From the NCBI GenBank assembly GCA_965219855.1, contig CBDCOR010000025.1, positions 1 to 64,000 on the forward strand: a stretch of DNA of 64,000 bases, read 5' to 3'. The notes beneath the pieces are model-generated. The model was not told where the DNA came from, made no database searches, and saw only the letters and a list, made by a program, of their open reading frames with translations. This document shows positions 24,199 through 31,871 of the stretch, in pieces (positions within the stretch are counted from its first letter, which is position 1; the number at the start of each line of letters is the position of its first letter). The translations under genes and the position numbers were made by a program. This DNA is from CAUZIZ01 sp965219855. GTDB taxonomy: Bacteria; Acidobacteriota; UBA6911; RPQK01; JAJDTT01.

Positions 24199-27171
24199 CT
24201 AATCGGTTGGGACCAGTCGCTCGAGTTCTTCAAACCAGTTGACGACGATATCAACCCGGTTGCCGAAAAACTCCTTGCGATTCTCGTACCCGCCCTCGGA
24301 GGGTTCACTTAGGACCATCAGGAAGCGCTGCCCGTCCCGGGTCACATCGTAGCCTCGGACCGGATTCACGATTTGGTAACGTCCCGTAAACAGGGCAAAC
24401 GGTTTACCGGGATTCAAGTCACTCCCCTGGGGCGCGATCTCGACCGCCCACATCTTTCGACCATCCCAATAGACCAGCTCTTTGCCACCTTTTGTCCAGG
24501 CGGGAGAAGTCCCTCCGTTCGTCGAGATCCTTTCCCTTCTCCCCGGCCCCGCATAGGGTGCGACGTACACTTCCCGACTACCGGTCTCGTCCGATACATA
24601 GGCCAGCCACCGACCATCGGGTGAAAACTCGGGGTGCTCCTTGAAGTCCCCCCCCGCCGGGAACCGCTCGGCCGAGCGGTTCCCCTTCATTTGCAGAATC
24701 CAGATACCCGCACTCTTCTTCTCCCCAAGCCGCAGGAAGGCAAGCTTGCTCCCATCTTGATTCCAGGAGACTGCGTGATCTGCGTACGGGGATACGGTCA
24801 GACGCTCTATCTCCCCATCAGACTGCACGGATTTCCAATATAGATTGGGGCTACCATCCCGATCCGAGCTGAACACGAACCCCTTGCCGTCCAATGACCA
24901 GAGCGGGTGGCTACCACTCCCTTCAAGGGTCTCGAGGGTCGATGTCCCTCGATCGAAATCGTAGCTCAAGATCTTGGCCTTCTTGTAGAGGGTGTTGACA
25001 AGGGCCTCGGAGTTATCAGGAGAGAATCGGACAAAAGAGTAGGAGGCTCGATCCAGGTTGGTGGGCTTGACCTTTCCGTCACGGTCCACCCTCACCACCT
25101 TTGCTTTGCTTTCGGGGAACACCGACCCGGCAACATAGGCCAGTGATCCGGTGCCGGAAAAGGCGAACTGGGCAGCAGCAGTGTTGAGCCGACTATTGCC
25201 CGCATGGATAGACTGAGTGACCCCCTCCAGGACCGGGACAGGGTCTCCCCTCAGCTTCAGGCTCGCGAGATCAAATGGGGCCGCCATCAAGGTCGCCTCT
25301 CGGACAAAGACCAGATGTCCGGTGGGAACGTAGCGGCCGTCGACACCTGACTCGACCAAGACTCTTCTCTCTCCCGTTTCTAATGATTGCACCGCGATTT
25401 GCGCCCTGTCCCAGGCCCAATTGTGGTATCGCATCACCGTAAACAGCACTGCCTTCGCGCCTGGGAGCAGATGGGGAAGTCGATGGTTGATTTCGTGCGC
25501 TTCCTCGTCCAGCTCCGTGATCGGCTCCGGCTCCCCTCCGGCGGCTGACACTCGCCAGAGGACGCGGGCGCCACCACTACAGGCAAAGACGATGGTGTCA
25601 TCCGAACCCCAGCTCGCGCCGTAAGATTCACGGCAATCGCATATCGTCGTCGCTGGTCCCCCATCCAGAGGCACCTTCTTCAGCTTCCAGACCTCGCCCC
25701 CTTTTTCATAATCGGCACTCCCATGAAATCCGAGCCACTTCCCATCCGGAGAGAAAAATGGCTGTACCCCATAACCTCCGAGCTCTAGGGGCACTGTAGT
25801 CCACCCATCCAGGGATCGGACGTGGATCTTCCTGGGTGAGGAGAAGCTTGCATCCGCGGCCGAAACGAAGGCTAGCAGGGTGCCGTCCGGTGAGAATGCC
25901 ACGCCTCGGCGAAAAGAGCCGAGCACCTGGCCTTGCTCCAGTGGGATCTGCCAGCGCGAAACCGGCTTCTCGGTGAGCGGGGCGTCGGGCCTGAAAGCCC
26001 CCGCCAGGATTACCAGAATTGGCACGACAGCCCATGGAACCAGGCTTCGCCACGCGGGCGGTGCCGTCAGGGGAACAAGACGCTCCTCCGGGGTCCCTTC
26101 ACCCCTCAGATACTCGTCGATCGTAATACGGGCGTCGCCCATATCACGCAGCCGCATTCTCGAATCTTTGCGCAGACATCGCTCCAGCAGGTCACGGATC
26201 TTCTGGGGGGTGTCCTCGGGCAGCTGCTCCAGGTTGGGTTCCTGGTGGATCACCGCGGCGATCGTCTCGGTGAGACTCTTGTCCGCGTACATCCCCTTGC
26301 CGGTCAGCATCTCGAACAACAGCAGACCGAAAGACCAGATGTCAGTGCGTTTGTCGACCGCCTGTCCTCTCGCCTGCTCCGGACTCATGTAGGCCGCTGT
26401 CCCCAGGACGATTCCCTCTCGCGTGGCCTCCATCGTCAGCGAGCGCGAGTTCGCTGCTTCTGAGCCCCCCGTCTCAGCGGCTTTGGCCAGACCAAAGTCC
26501 AGAATCTTGACCGTTCCGTCGGGAGTGATCTTGACGTTGGCAGGCTTCAGGTCCCGGTGGATCACGCCACTCTCGTGCGCCGCCTCCAGACCCTCGGCAA
26601 TCTGACGGCTGACAGCCAGGGCTTCCTCCACTGGGAGAGGGCCTCGGCTCAGGCGCTGGGCCAGGGTCTCACCCTCGACCAGTTCCAGGACCAGAAAGCG
26701 TACGCCGCCGCTTTCTTCCAGACCATGAATCGCCGCAATACTGGCGTGATTCAGGGAGGCCAGCAGCCGAGCCTCGCGTCGGAACTGGGCCAGCCTCTCG
26801 TCATCCTGGGTGAACTGCTCGGTCAGGAACTTCAGGGCGACCTTGCGATGGAGGTTCGTGTCTTGCGCCAGATAGACCTCTCCCATGCCTCCCCTGCCGA
26901 GCAACGAGAGAATCTTGTAGAAGCCTATTTCCTGTCCTGCAAGGGATGACTGTACCCGAGTCTGGGCCACGGTCCTGGCCGTCTGCTCCAGAGCCGGCGA
27001 TTCAATGAAACTTTTTACTCGCTCGTCAGCCTGGATCAGACTCTCGACCTCCTTGCGCAGGGAGACGTCCCCAGAACAAGCTTCCTCTAAAAAGGCCTTC
27101 CTCTGATTCCCTTCTCTCTCCAGGGCTCCGTCCAGTATCTGATCGATCAGATGCCAGCGCTCAGGCTTCAT
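24199..27171 (-). CDS. membrane Ser/Thr kinase with C-terminal propeller (duplicate A)
   Basis: A 990-residue Hanks-type kinase with the same build as its neighbour: GRGGMGEVYLA (92-102), Lys114 in VALKFL, HRDLKPANVK (205-214), DFGLAK (225-230), a membrane helix near 385-400 (RSLVPWAVVPILVILAGAF) and an outer PD40-type propeller (FFSPDGKWLGFHGS, EFSPDGRWLAYVSDETGSRE). Its start overlaps the end of the ECF sigma-factor gene by 11 bases, so sigma factor and kinase are translated as a unit. This suggests a signal route in which the outer propeller senses something, the kinase acts, and the sigma factor changes transcription; the sequence shows the pairing, not the mechanism. This is probably the parental copy because its sigma partner is intact. 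Confidence 0.93.
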   Translation of the reverse strand: MKPERWHLIDQILDGALEREGNQRKAFLEEACSGDVSLRKEVESLIQADERVKSFIESPALEQTARTVAQTRVQSSLAGQEIGFYKILSLLGRGGMGEVYLAQDTNLHRKVALKFLTEQFTQDDERLAQFRREARLLASLNHASIAAIHGLEESGGVRFLVLELVEGETLAQRLSRGPLPVEEALAVSRQIAEGLEAAHESGVIHRDLKPANVKITPDGTVKILDFGLAKAAETGGSEAANSRSLTMEATREGIVLGTAAYMSPEQARGQAVDKRTDIWSFGLLLFEMLTGKGMYADKSLTETIAAVIHQEPNLEQLPEDTPQKIRDLLERCLRKDSRMRLRDMGDARITIDEYLRGEGTPEERLVPLTAPPAWRSLVPWAVVPILVILAGAFRPDAPLTEKPVSRWQIPLEQGQVLGSFRRGVAFSPDGTLLAFVSAADASFSSPRKIHVRSLDGWTTVPLELGGYGVQPFFSPDGKWLGFHGSADYEKGGEVWKLKKVPLDGGPATTICDCRESYGASWGSDDTIVFACSGGARVLWRVSAAGGEPEPITELDEEAHEINHRLPHLLPGAKAVLFTVMRYHNWAWDRAQIAVQSLETGERRVLVESGVDGRYVPTGHLVFVREATLMAAPFDLASLKLRGDPVPVLEGVTQSIHAGNSRLNTAAAQFAFSGTGSLAYVAGSVFPESKAKVVRVDRDGKVKPTNLDRASYSFVRFSPDNSEALVNTLYKKAKILSYDFDRGTSTLETLEGSGSHPLWSLDGKGFVFSSDRDGSPNLYWKSVQSDGEIERLTVSPYADHAVSWNQDGSKLAFLRLGEKKSAGIWILQMKGNRSAERFPAGGDFKEHPEFSPDGRWLAYVSDETGSREVYVAPYAGPGRRERISTNGGTSPAWTKGGKELVYWDGRKMWAVEIAPQGSDLNPGKPFALFTGRYQIVNPVRGYDVTRDGQRFLMVLSEPSEGGYENRKEFFGNRVDIVVNWFEELERLVPTD

Positions 27172-27736
27172 GGCTCTGTCCCCGCCTCAGTTCCCGCCAG
27201 AGCCAGGCTTTGGACTTTCTCCAATCCCGCATGATCGTCACAGGAGAAACCGACAAGACTTCCGCCGTTTCCTCCACGCTCAACCCACCAAAGAACCTCA
27301 GTTCCACAACCTTGCCTTTCCTCGGGTCCAGGCGTGCCAGCCCTTTGAGCGCCTCGTCCAGGGCCAGCAGGTCGGTGCCTCGCGATGGAGACACCAGACA
27401 GGCTTCATCCAGGGACACTTGAGTCAGGGCACCGCCCCGGCGAGACTTGCGCGCAAAATCCACCAGGATGTTCCACATCAAGCGAGCCGACAGACCGAAG
27501 AACTGGGTTCGGCTCTGCCAATCGGCCTTTCGCCACTCGATGAGTCGCAGATAAGCCTCATTGACCAGAGCGGTGGTCTGCATCGGGTGCTCAGGTTGCT
27601 CGTCCCTCATGTAGTGCTGAGCCAAACGGTGAAGTTCGGCGTACACCAGGGGGGTCAGTTTCGCCAGGGCGGACTCATCGCCTCTCCCCCAGGCCTGCAG
27701 CAGTTGGGTGATTCCCGGTTCAGAAGGGCTCGTCAC
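27161..27736 (-). CDS. ECF-type RNA polymerase sigma factor (acidobacterial kinase-linked type)
   Basis: A 191-residue sigma-70 family protein. Region 2 includes YAELHRLAQHYMRDEQPEHP and TALVNEAYLRLIEW; region 4 is VVELRFFGGLSVEETAEVLS followed by SPVTIMRDWRKSKAWL. It fits the ECF subfamily that sits next to Ser/Thr kinases in acidobacteria and planctomycetes (TIGR02999-like). The frame is open for another 90 codons upstream, but the GTG at 27736 is chosen because GAGGAGA lies just before it and because family members begin there. Its 3' end overlaps the kinase A start. A 62-base copy of its tail precedes kinase B, and a remnant of a different sigma gene of the same type lies at 37900-37997. 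Confidence 0.92.
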   Translation of the reverse strand: MTSPSEPGITQLLQAWGRGDESALAKLTPLVYAELHRLAQHYMRDEQPEHPMQTTALVNEAYLRLIEWRKADWQSRTQFFGLSARLMWNILVDFARKSRRGGALTQVSLDEACLVSPSRGTDLLALDEALKGLARLDPRKGKVVELRFFGGLSVEETAEVLSVSPVTIMRDWRKSKAWLWRELRRGQSHEA

Positions 27737-28063
27737 TGGTATCTCCTCGGACCGAATCCCGTCCAGTTTAGCACCCTTACTAATGGGCTGTCCGTGTTCG
27801 CGCAAGAATAGCTTGACAGAGTTGGCGCTCAGATTTGCACCAGATTTGGTCGCGAACGATTGAGCAAAACCGCAGGCGTAGCCGGAGCTAAGTTGAGGAT
27901 TTCGCAATTGAGGAGCGACCGAAGATGGTGTGAAGCTGAGATGCCAGAATGCCAGGTTATTTTTGCGCGAGCCCTTAGTCTCGCCCCCAAGCGGTGCTGG
28001 CCCCATTCGAGAAAGAAACTTTGGTTGTCTTTAGCCACGAACATCGATAGCAGCATGTCCATT

Positions 28064-28120
28064 GTAGGACGGGTATTCCTGCCCGTCGAGGACACCGACG
28101 GGCAAGAATGTCCATCCTAC
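28064..28120. repeat. 57-bp intergenic hairpin
   Basis: An inverted repeat whose left arm runs from GTAGGACGGG through TGCCCGTCG and whose right arm returns through CGACGGGCA to TCCATCCTAC. It lies in the 27737-28350 gap upstream of the sigma factor, together with two partial copies of the module that flanks R1 (GGCCCCATTCGAGAAAGAAAC at about 28000-28018 and a variant at about 28175-28192). There is no gene in the gap. Confidence 0.75.
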
Positions 28121-28213
28121 GCCGGTCGCTGCTCGATGAAGTTTCAGGTTAGTCCCGCCCCCGCTGCGCTGCCCCATTCGAGATAGAAACTTGATGGGGA
28201 TCAAGGGGCGATC

Positions 28214-28277
28214 ACCTACGCCGAAGGCGTTATTGCGGGTAGCCCAGGGTTGCAATGCGAAGCGAGCTACCCTGGGT
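28214..28277. repeat. left arm of a large inverted repeat
   Basis: About 60 bp, from CTACGCCGAAGGCGT to GCGAGCTACCCTGGGT, which returns in inverted orientation at 30007-30069. Between the arms lie an IS481-like element and about 150 bp of loop. Inside the arm a shorter palindrome (GGGTAGCCCAGGGT ... ACCCTGGGT) can fold alone. Confidence 0.85.
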
Positions 28278-28287
28278 AAAGATACCC

Positions 28288-29928
28288 AACGGTATGTTCC
28301 GGGCACATAGGTAACAGTTTCTCCCAGGCACATAGGTTACAAGAGGAGTCATGCCATGGAAAGAGACGTGTGTAATGAACGAACGAGTGAAACTGCTGAC
28401 CGAGTATCTGGAGGGGGAGTATGGGATTACAGAGTTATCGCAGACCTATGAGGTGAGTCGGAAGACGATGTACAAGTGGATTGCTCGATACGAAAAAGAA
28501 GGCTGGGCGGGGCTGGAGGATCGGTCCCGTGCGCCCCACAGCCACCCCAACGCGGTAGAAGAGAAGATCGAGAGGAAGCTTTTAGAGTTGAAGGCCCGTT
28601 GGCCGTTGTGGGGAGCGCCGAAGTTGTGGGTCAAACTGAGAGAGGCGGTGGGAGCGGATCGGTGTCCGGCGGAGAGCACGGTGAGCGAGATCCTCAGACG
28701 GCACGGTTTGAGTGGGCTGGTCAAACGACGACGGCGAGCGGTGCCGACGGAGCAGCCCTTTGAGGAGTGCCGGGAGGCCAATGCCGCGTGGTGTACGGAT
28801 TTCAAGGGCTGGTTTCGGACCACCAACGGCCGCAAATGCACGCCCTTGACGATCAGTGATGCGCACAGCCGCTGCTTGTTGTGCTGCCAGGGGCTGGGGG
28901 GAGCGACCGGATTTATCACGGTCAAGCCGCTGTTTATTAAGACGTTCCGGGAGTGTGGGCTGCCCGATGCGATGCGCACGGACAATGGACCGCCGTTAGC
29001 GTCGAGGGCCCTGGGAGGGCTCAGTGACCTGGCGGTGTGGTGGGTGCGTTTGGGGATTGAATTGCAACGCATCGAACCGGGTTGCCCGCAACAGAATGGA
29101 AGACATGAGCGGATGCATCGGACGCTGAAGGAAGCGACGGCCCAGCCGCCGCGAGCGAATCTCGGAGCCCAGCAGAAGGCGTTTGAAGCCTTTCGCCGGG
29201 AATACAACGAGGAGCGTCCCCATGAATCCTTGGGCCAGAGGCCCCCGGCGCTCTTCTACCAGCCGGCGGCTCGGGAGTATCCTTGCCGGTTGCCCGAGCA
29301 AAGAGGTTATCCCGATGAGTGGGAGAAGCGGAGGGTGCGCAAAGCCGGTCAAATGAAGTGGAAGGGCGAAGACATCCTAGTGAGCTCGACCTTGCGGGGG
29401 CAGGAGATTGGATTAAAGCCCGTGGGAGAAGCCCAGTGGGCCGTCTACTTCGAGACCCTGGAACTCGGCCTCTTCGATGAACGGCTGGGAAGGGTGCTGC
29501 CGGCCAAACGATTGCGACGAAAACCGCCAACCCAAGATCAGGAGCCACCCCAGAGTGGCCAATGACCCGGAAAGCCGTGGAAACTGCCGCACTATGGAAA
29601 CCGTGGAAAAACGGCGACATGGAGAAGACGACTCCAGGCGTGGAGTTTTTCCACCGTTCCCACAGCGCTTGGAAAACTCCTCCGGACGGAGTTTCCCACA
29701 GTTCCCACTGCTTCTGCGGCTGGATCTATAAACGGACTGCCTCTGCCGCTTTGCGGCGAGGCTTCACGAGCGATTAAAATGAATCGAACCCAAGGAGATC
29801 CTGGTTGAATCACTGGCTGGTTTCGAGCCGGCCCCCGGCACAACAAAATGAAGTCCCCAGACTCCAAAAGTGTAACCTATGTGCCCGGGAGAAATTGTTA
29901 CCTATGAATCGGGAGCTACAAACAACAC
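28288..29928 (+). mobile_element. IS481-like insertion sequence, complete copy
   Basis: The element is about 1641 bp and lies between two copies of GATACCC (28281-28287 and 29929-29935), a likely target duplication. Inverted ends of about 50 bp are visible, built on CATAGGTAACA, TTTCTCCC and GGCACATAGGTTACA, each repeated inverted near 29870-29920. The left boundary is also shown by the second copy at 63402, where similarity starts at the same AACGGTATGTT. One transposase gene is intact. The roughly 360 bases after it (29566-29928) hold GC-rich, G-track-like non-coding sequence and the right end. Confidence 0.85.
28351..29565 (+). CDS. IS481-family DDE transposase
   Basis: A 404-residue transposase with an N-terminal helix-turn-helix (YGITELSQTYEVSRKTMYKW) and an rve/DDE integrase core: AAWCTDFKGWFRT (first Asp), DAMRTDNGPPLASRA (second Asp) and QNGRHERMHRTLKEA (Glu). 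The ending YNEERPHESLGQRPPALFY is typical of IS481. The ATG at 28351 has AGGAG directly before it at short spacing; an ATG at 28375 (MNERVKL) is a realistic alternative start. The part of the second copy inside this window differs by only a few bases. Confidence 0.93.
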   Translation: MPWKETCVMNERVKLLTEYLEGEYGITELSQTYEVSRKTMYKWIARYEKEGWAGLEDRSRAPHSHPNAVEEKIERKLLELKARWPLWGAPKLWVKLREAVGADRCPAESTVSEILRRHGLSGLVKRRRRAVPTEQPFEECREANAAWCTDFKGWFRTTNGRKCTPLTISDAHSRCLLCCQGLGGATGFITVKPLFIKTFRECGLPDAMRTDNGPPLASRALGGLSDLAVWWVRLGIELQRIEPGCPQQNGRHERMHRTLKEATAQPPRANLGAQQKAFEAFRREYNEERPHESLGQRPPALFYQPAAREYPCRLPEQRGYPDEWEKRRVRKAGQMKWKGEDILVSSTLRGQEIGLKPVGEAQWAVYFETLELGLFDERLGRVLPAKRLRRKPPTQDQEPPQSGQ

Positions 29929-30006
29929 GATACCCTGAAGGGGTTATTGCCGACCGGGAACGTTTTGGCAACAACGCTTTCAGCGTAGAAGAACAAGACG
30001 ACTTGA

Positions 30007-30069
30007 ACCCAGGGTAGCTCGCTTCGCATTGCAACCCTGGGCTACCCGCAGTCACGCCTTCGGCGTAGG
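30007..30069. repeat. right arm of a large inverted repeat
   Basis: Inverted partner of 28214-28277, running from ACCCAGGGTAGCTCGC to CACGCCTTCGGCGTAG. Without the IS481-like element the two arms would be separated by only about 80 bp and could form one long stem-loop. Confidence 0.85.
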
Positions 30070-30147
30070 GACGTGTCTTGAATACGCCGCAAGGATTGCT
30101 ATATCAATGAGTTACAAACTTGTCCCTCAGAAACAGCCAAATCAAGT

Positions 30148-30311
30148 TTCAGCTTAGCCCCGCCACCGGCTGCGCCGGATCGTACCTGAAAGAAACTTCA
30201 GTCGAGGGACGTAGCGGTGGGCTCCAGGCCGCCGTCCGAGCCAAAGGCTCGGAAAAATAAGACTTCGGCCTGGAGGCCAAAGCTACATTCGCCAATGAAG
30301 TTTCAGCTTAG
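30148..30311. repeat. full composite repeat containing R1 copy d
   Basis: R1 proper is 30211-30286, in the inverted orientation compared with copies a-c. On its left is the second module, with CACCGGCTGCGCCGGATCGT and GAAAGAAACTTCAG. AAGTTTCAGCTTAG occurs at both outer ends, giving the same unit of about 165-175 bp as at 13514. The 29929-30408 stretch otherwise holds only the inverted-repeat loop and arm. Confidence 0.85.
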
Positions 30312-30408
30312 CCAGAACAAACGAGTGGTGCTTCGATGATAGGTTTTCGGCCTCGATTTCGCCCTTACCACCGAGGAGAGAGTCAAGAAAGAGAAAAAGG
30401 TAAAGAAC

Positions 30409-31251
30409 ATGCCTCAGAAATCGATCGCACAGTTTGTCCTTTTATCCCTGCTTCTCCCCTCACCTTGTCTGGGGACCCAGTCGACCACCCCAGACTTCTC
30501 CACCTGGTCCGACGCCGACAAGGAATCGTTCCTGATGAGGGCTGAGGTGGTGAAGACGAAGAACGTCCACACGGGTGTGACTGGGACGAAACGGGCCACG
30601 CTCTCCGATGGATCGGTTACCCACGACGCCAGCATCCAGTCGATCAATGTATCCAAGACCGCTCATGCCACCCCCCGAGGAATGGAGGTCAACTTCCGAG
30701 ACTCCTACAAGTACAACATCGCGGCCTATCGTCTGGACCGGCTCCTGAACCTCCACATGGTTCCCGTCTCGGTGGAGCGGAAGATCAAGGGAAAAAGGGC
30801 GTCGGTGACCTGGTGGGTCGATGATGTGAAGATGATGGACAAGAAGCGCTACGAGAAGAAGATCGCACCCCCCAACCGAGCCCTCTGGAACGATCAAAGG
30901 TTCCAGGTCCGGATCTTCAACGAACTGGTCTACAACACGGATGCCAATCTGGGCAACCTGCTGATCACCCAGGACTGGAAACTAGTGATGATCGACTTTT
31001 CGCGGGGCTTTCGACGGCACAAGGACCTGATGGACCCCAAGAACCTGCTCAATTGCAGACTGGATCGCAGGTTCTACGATGGGATGCGGGAATTGAAAGA
31101 GGATGTGGTGAAGCAACGTCTGGCCGACATGCTAACCGAAGCTGAGAGGGGGGGTCTTCTGGCACGCAAGGACAAAATTGTATCCCACTTCGATGGGCAG
31201 ATCGCGCAGAAGGGCGAGATGGGTGTCCTGTGCAGTCTGCCGGGACATTGA
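30409..31251 (+). CDS. secreted protein with FAM20C/HipA-like kinase fold signature
   Basis: A 280-residue exported protein with a signal peptide (IAQFVLLSLLLPSPCLG). The rest carries a kinase-like pattern. There is a glycine-rich stretch GVTGTKRATLSDG (56-68), then NIAAYRLDRLLNLHMVPVSV (103-122), which resembles the alpha-C region of FAM20-type secreted kinases. A catalytic-loop-like NTDANLGNLL follows (176-185; D178, N180, N183), and a metal-binding-like IDFSRGF (195-201; D196). At the place where a canonical kinase has its ATP-binding Lys, the sequence is HDASIQSI with Gln77; this may be a family trait rather than a loss. It stands alone, 228 bases upstream of blaI. Kinase activity and any substrate are unproven. 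The assignment rests on motif order, not on a database match. Confidence 0.7.
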   Translation: MPQKSIAQFVLLSLLLPSPCLGTQSTTPDFSTWSDADKESFLMRAEVVKTKNVHTGVTGTKRATLSDGSVTHDASIQSINVSKTAHATPRGMEVNFRDSYKYNIAAYRLDRLLNLHMVPVSVERKIKGKRASVTWWVDDVKMMDKKRYEKKIAPPNRALWNDQRFQVRIFNELVYNTDANLGNLLITQDWKLVMIDFSRGFRRHKDLMDPKNLLNCRLDRRFYDGMRELKEDVVKQRLADMLTEAERGGLLARKDKIVSHFDGQIAQKGEMGVLCSLPGH

Positions 31252-31418
31252 TCTGAAACTGCGTTCCGTCGTAGAGAATGGCGAAGAAGACCCAGGGGCC
31301 TGAAGATGAACACCTGGATAAAAGATGACCGAAGCGTTACCTTAAGAGCGTGATCGCACCCTGTGGGTCACGCCGAGGCGTCTATCATCCCCAGTCAGCG
31401 GGGCGAATTTGCAAGAGG

Positions 31419-31460
31419 ACGAAGTTTTTCGTTGCATGATACGAAGGATTTCGTTAGGAT
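31419..31460 (+). promoter_or_regulatory. putative blaI promoter with double palindromic operator
   Basis: Two identical palindromes of the form ACGAA-N4-TTCGT lie at 31419-31432 and 31441-31454, 22 bp apart (two helical turns). They overlap a good sigma-70-type promoter: TTGCAT at 31432-31437 and TAGGAT at 31455-31460, spaced 17 bp. The blaI start codon is at 31479. BlaI-family dimers commonly bind paired dyads over their own promoter, so autorepression is the natural reading. The dyad sequence differs from the TACA/TGTA type known from staphylococci. Confidence 0.65.
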
Positions 31461-31478
31461 GGATGTCCGGGAGAGAGA

Positions 31479-31871
31479 ATGACCGATCAGTCGATCCCGA
31501 GACCTACCAGAGCGGAGCTCGAGATTCTTCGCGTGCTCTGGACTCGTGGACCTAGCAGGGTCCGCGAGGTTCAGGAAGAGCTCAGCCGCAAGCGCCCCAC
31601 TGGGTACACGACCGCTTTGAAGTTCCTTCAGATCATGACCGAAAAGGGTCTGGTCGAAAGGGACGAAAGCGCCATGGCCCATGTCTACCATCCCAAGGTG
31701 CCAAGGGAGACAACTCAGAAGCAACTGGTCACTGATCTGATGGAGCGTGCCTTCGGAGGCTCGGCAGCCGAGCTGGTGACGCGAGCCCTGGACACCCAGA
31801 AAGCTTCAGCCGAGGACTTAGCCGAGATCCGTAAACTCCTCGATGAGTTGGAAGGAGGAAGCAATGAGTAG
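31479..31871 (+). CDS. blaI: BlaI/MecI/CopY-family transcriptional repressor
   Basis: A 130-residue winged-helix repressor of the BlaI/MecI family. It opens with PTRAELEILRVLWTRGPSRV, has the recognition region TGYTTALKFLQIMTEKGLVE, and a C-terminal dimerisation helix (QLVTDLMERAFGGSAAELVT). In the family, an M56 protease (BlaR1) senses a signal and causes cleavage of the repressor. The M56 gene follows directly, overlapping by eight bases. A pair of palindromes over the promoter is a likely operator. Despite the name there is no beta-lactamase nearby; in acidobacteria such pairs often control other genes. Confidence 0.93.
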   Translation: MTDQSIPRPTRAELEILRVLWTRGPSRVREVQEELSRKRPTGYTTALKFLQIMTEKGLVERDESAMAHVYHPKVPRETTQKQLVTDLMERAFGGSAAELVTRALDTQKASAEDLAEIRKLLDELEGGSNE

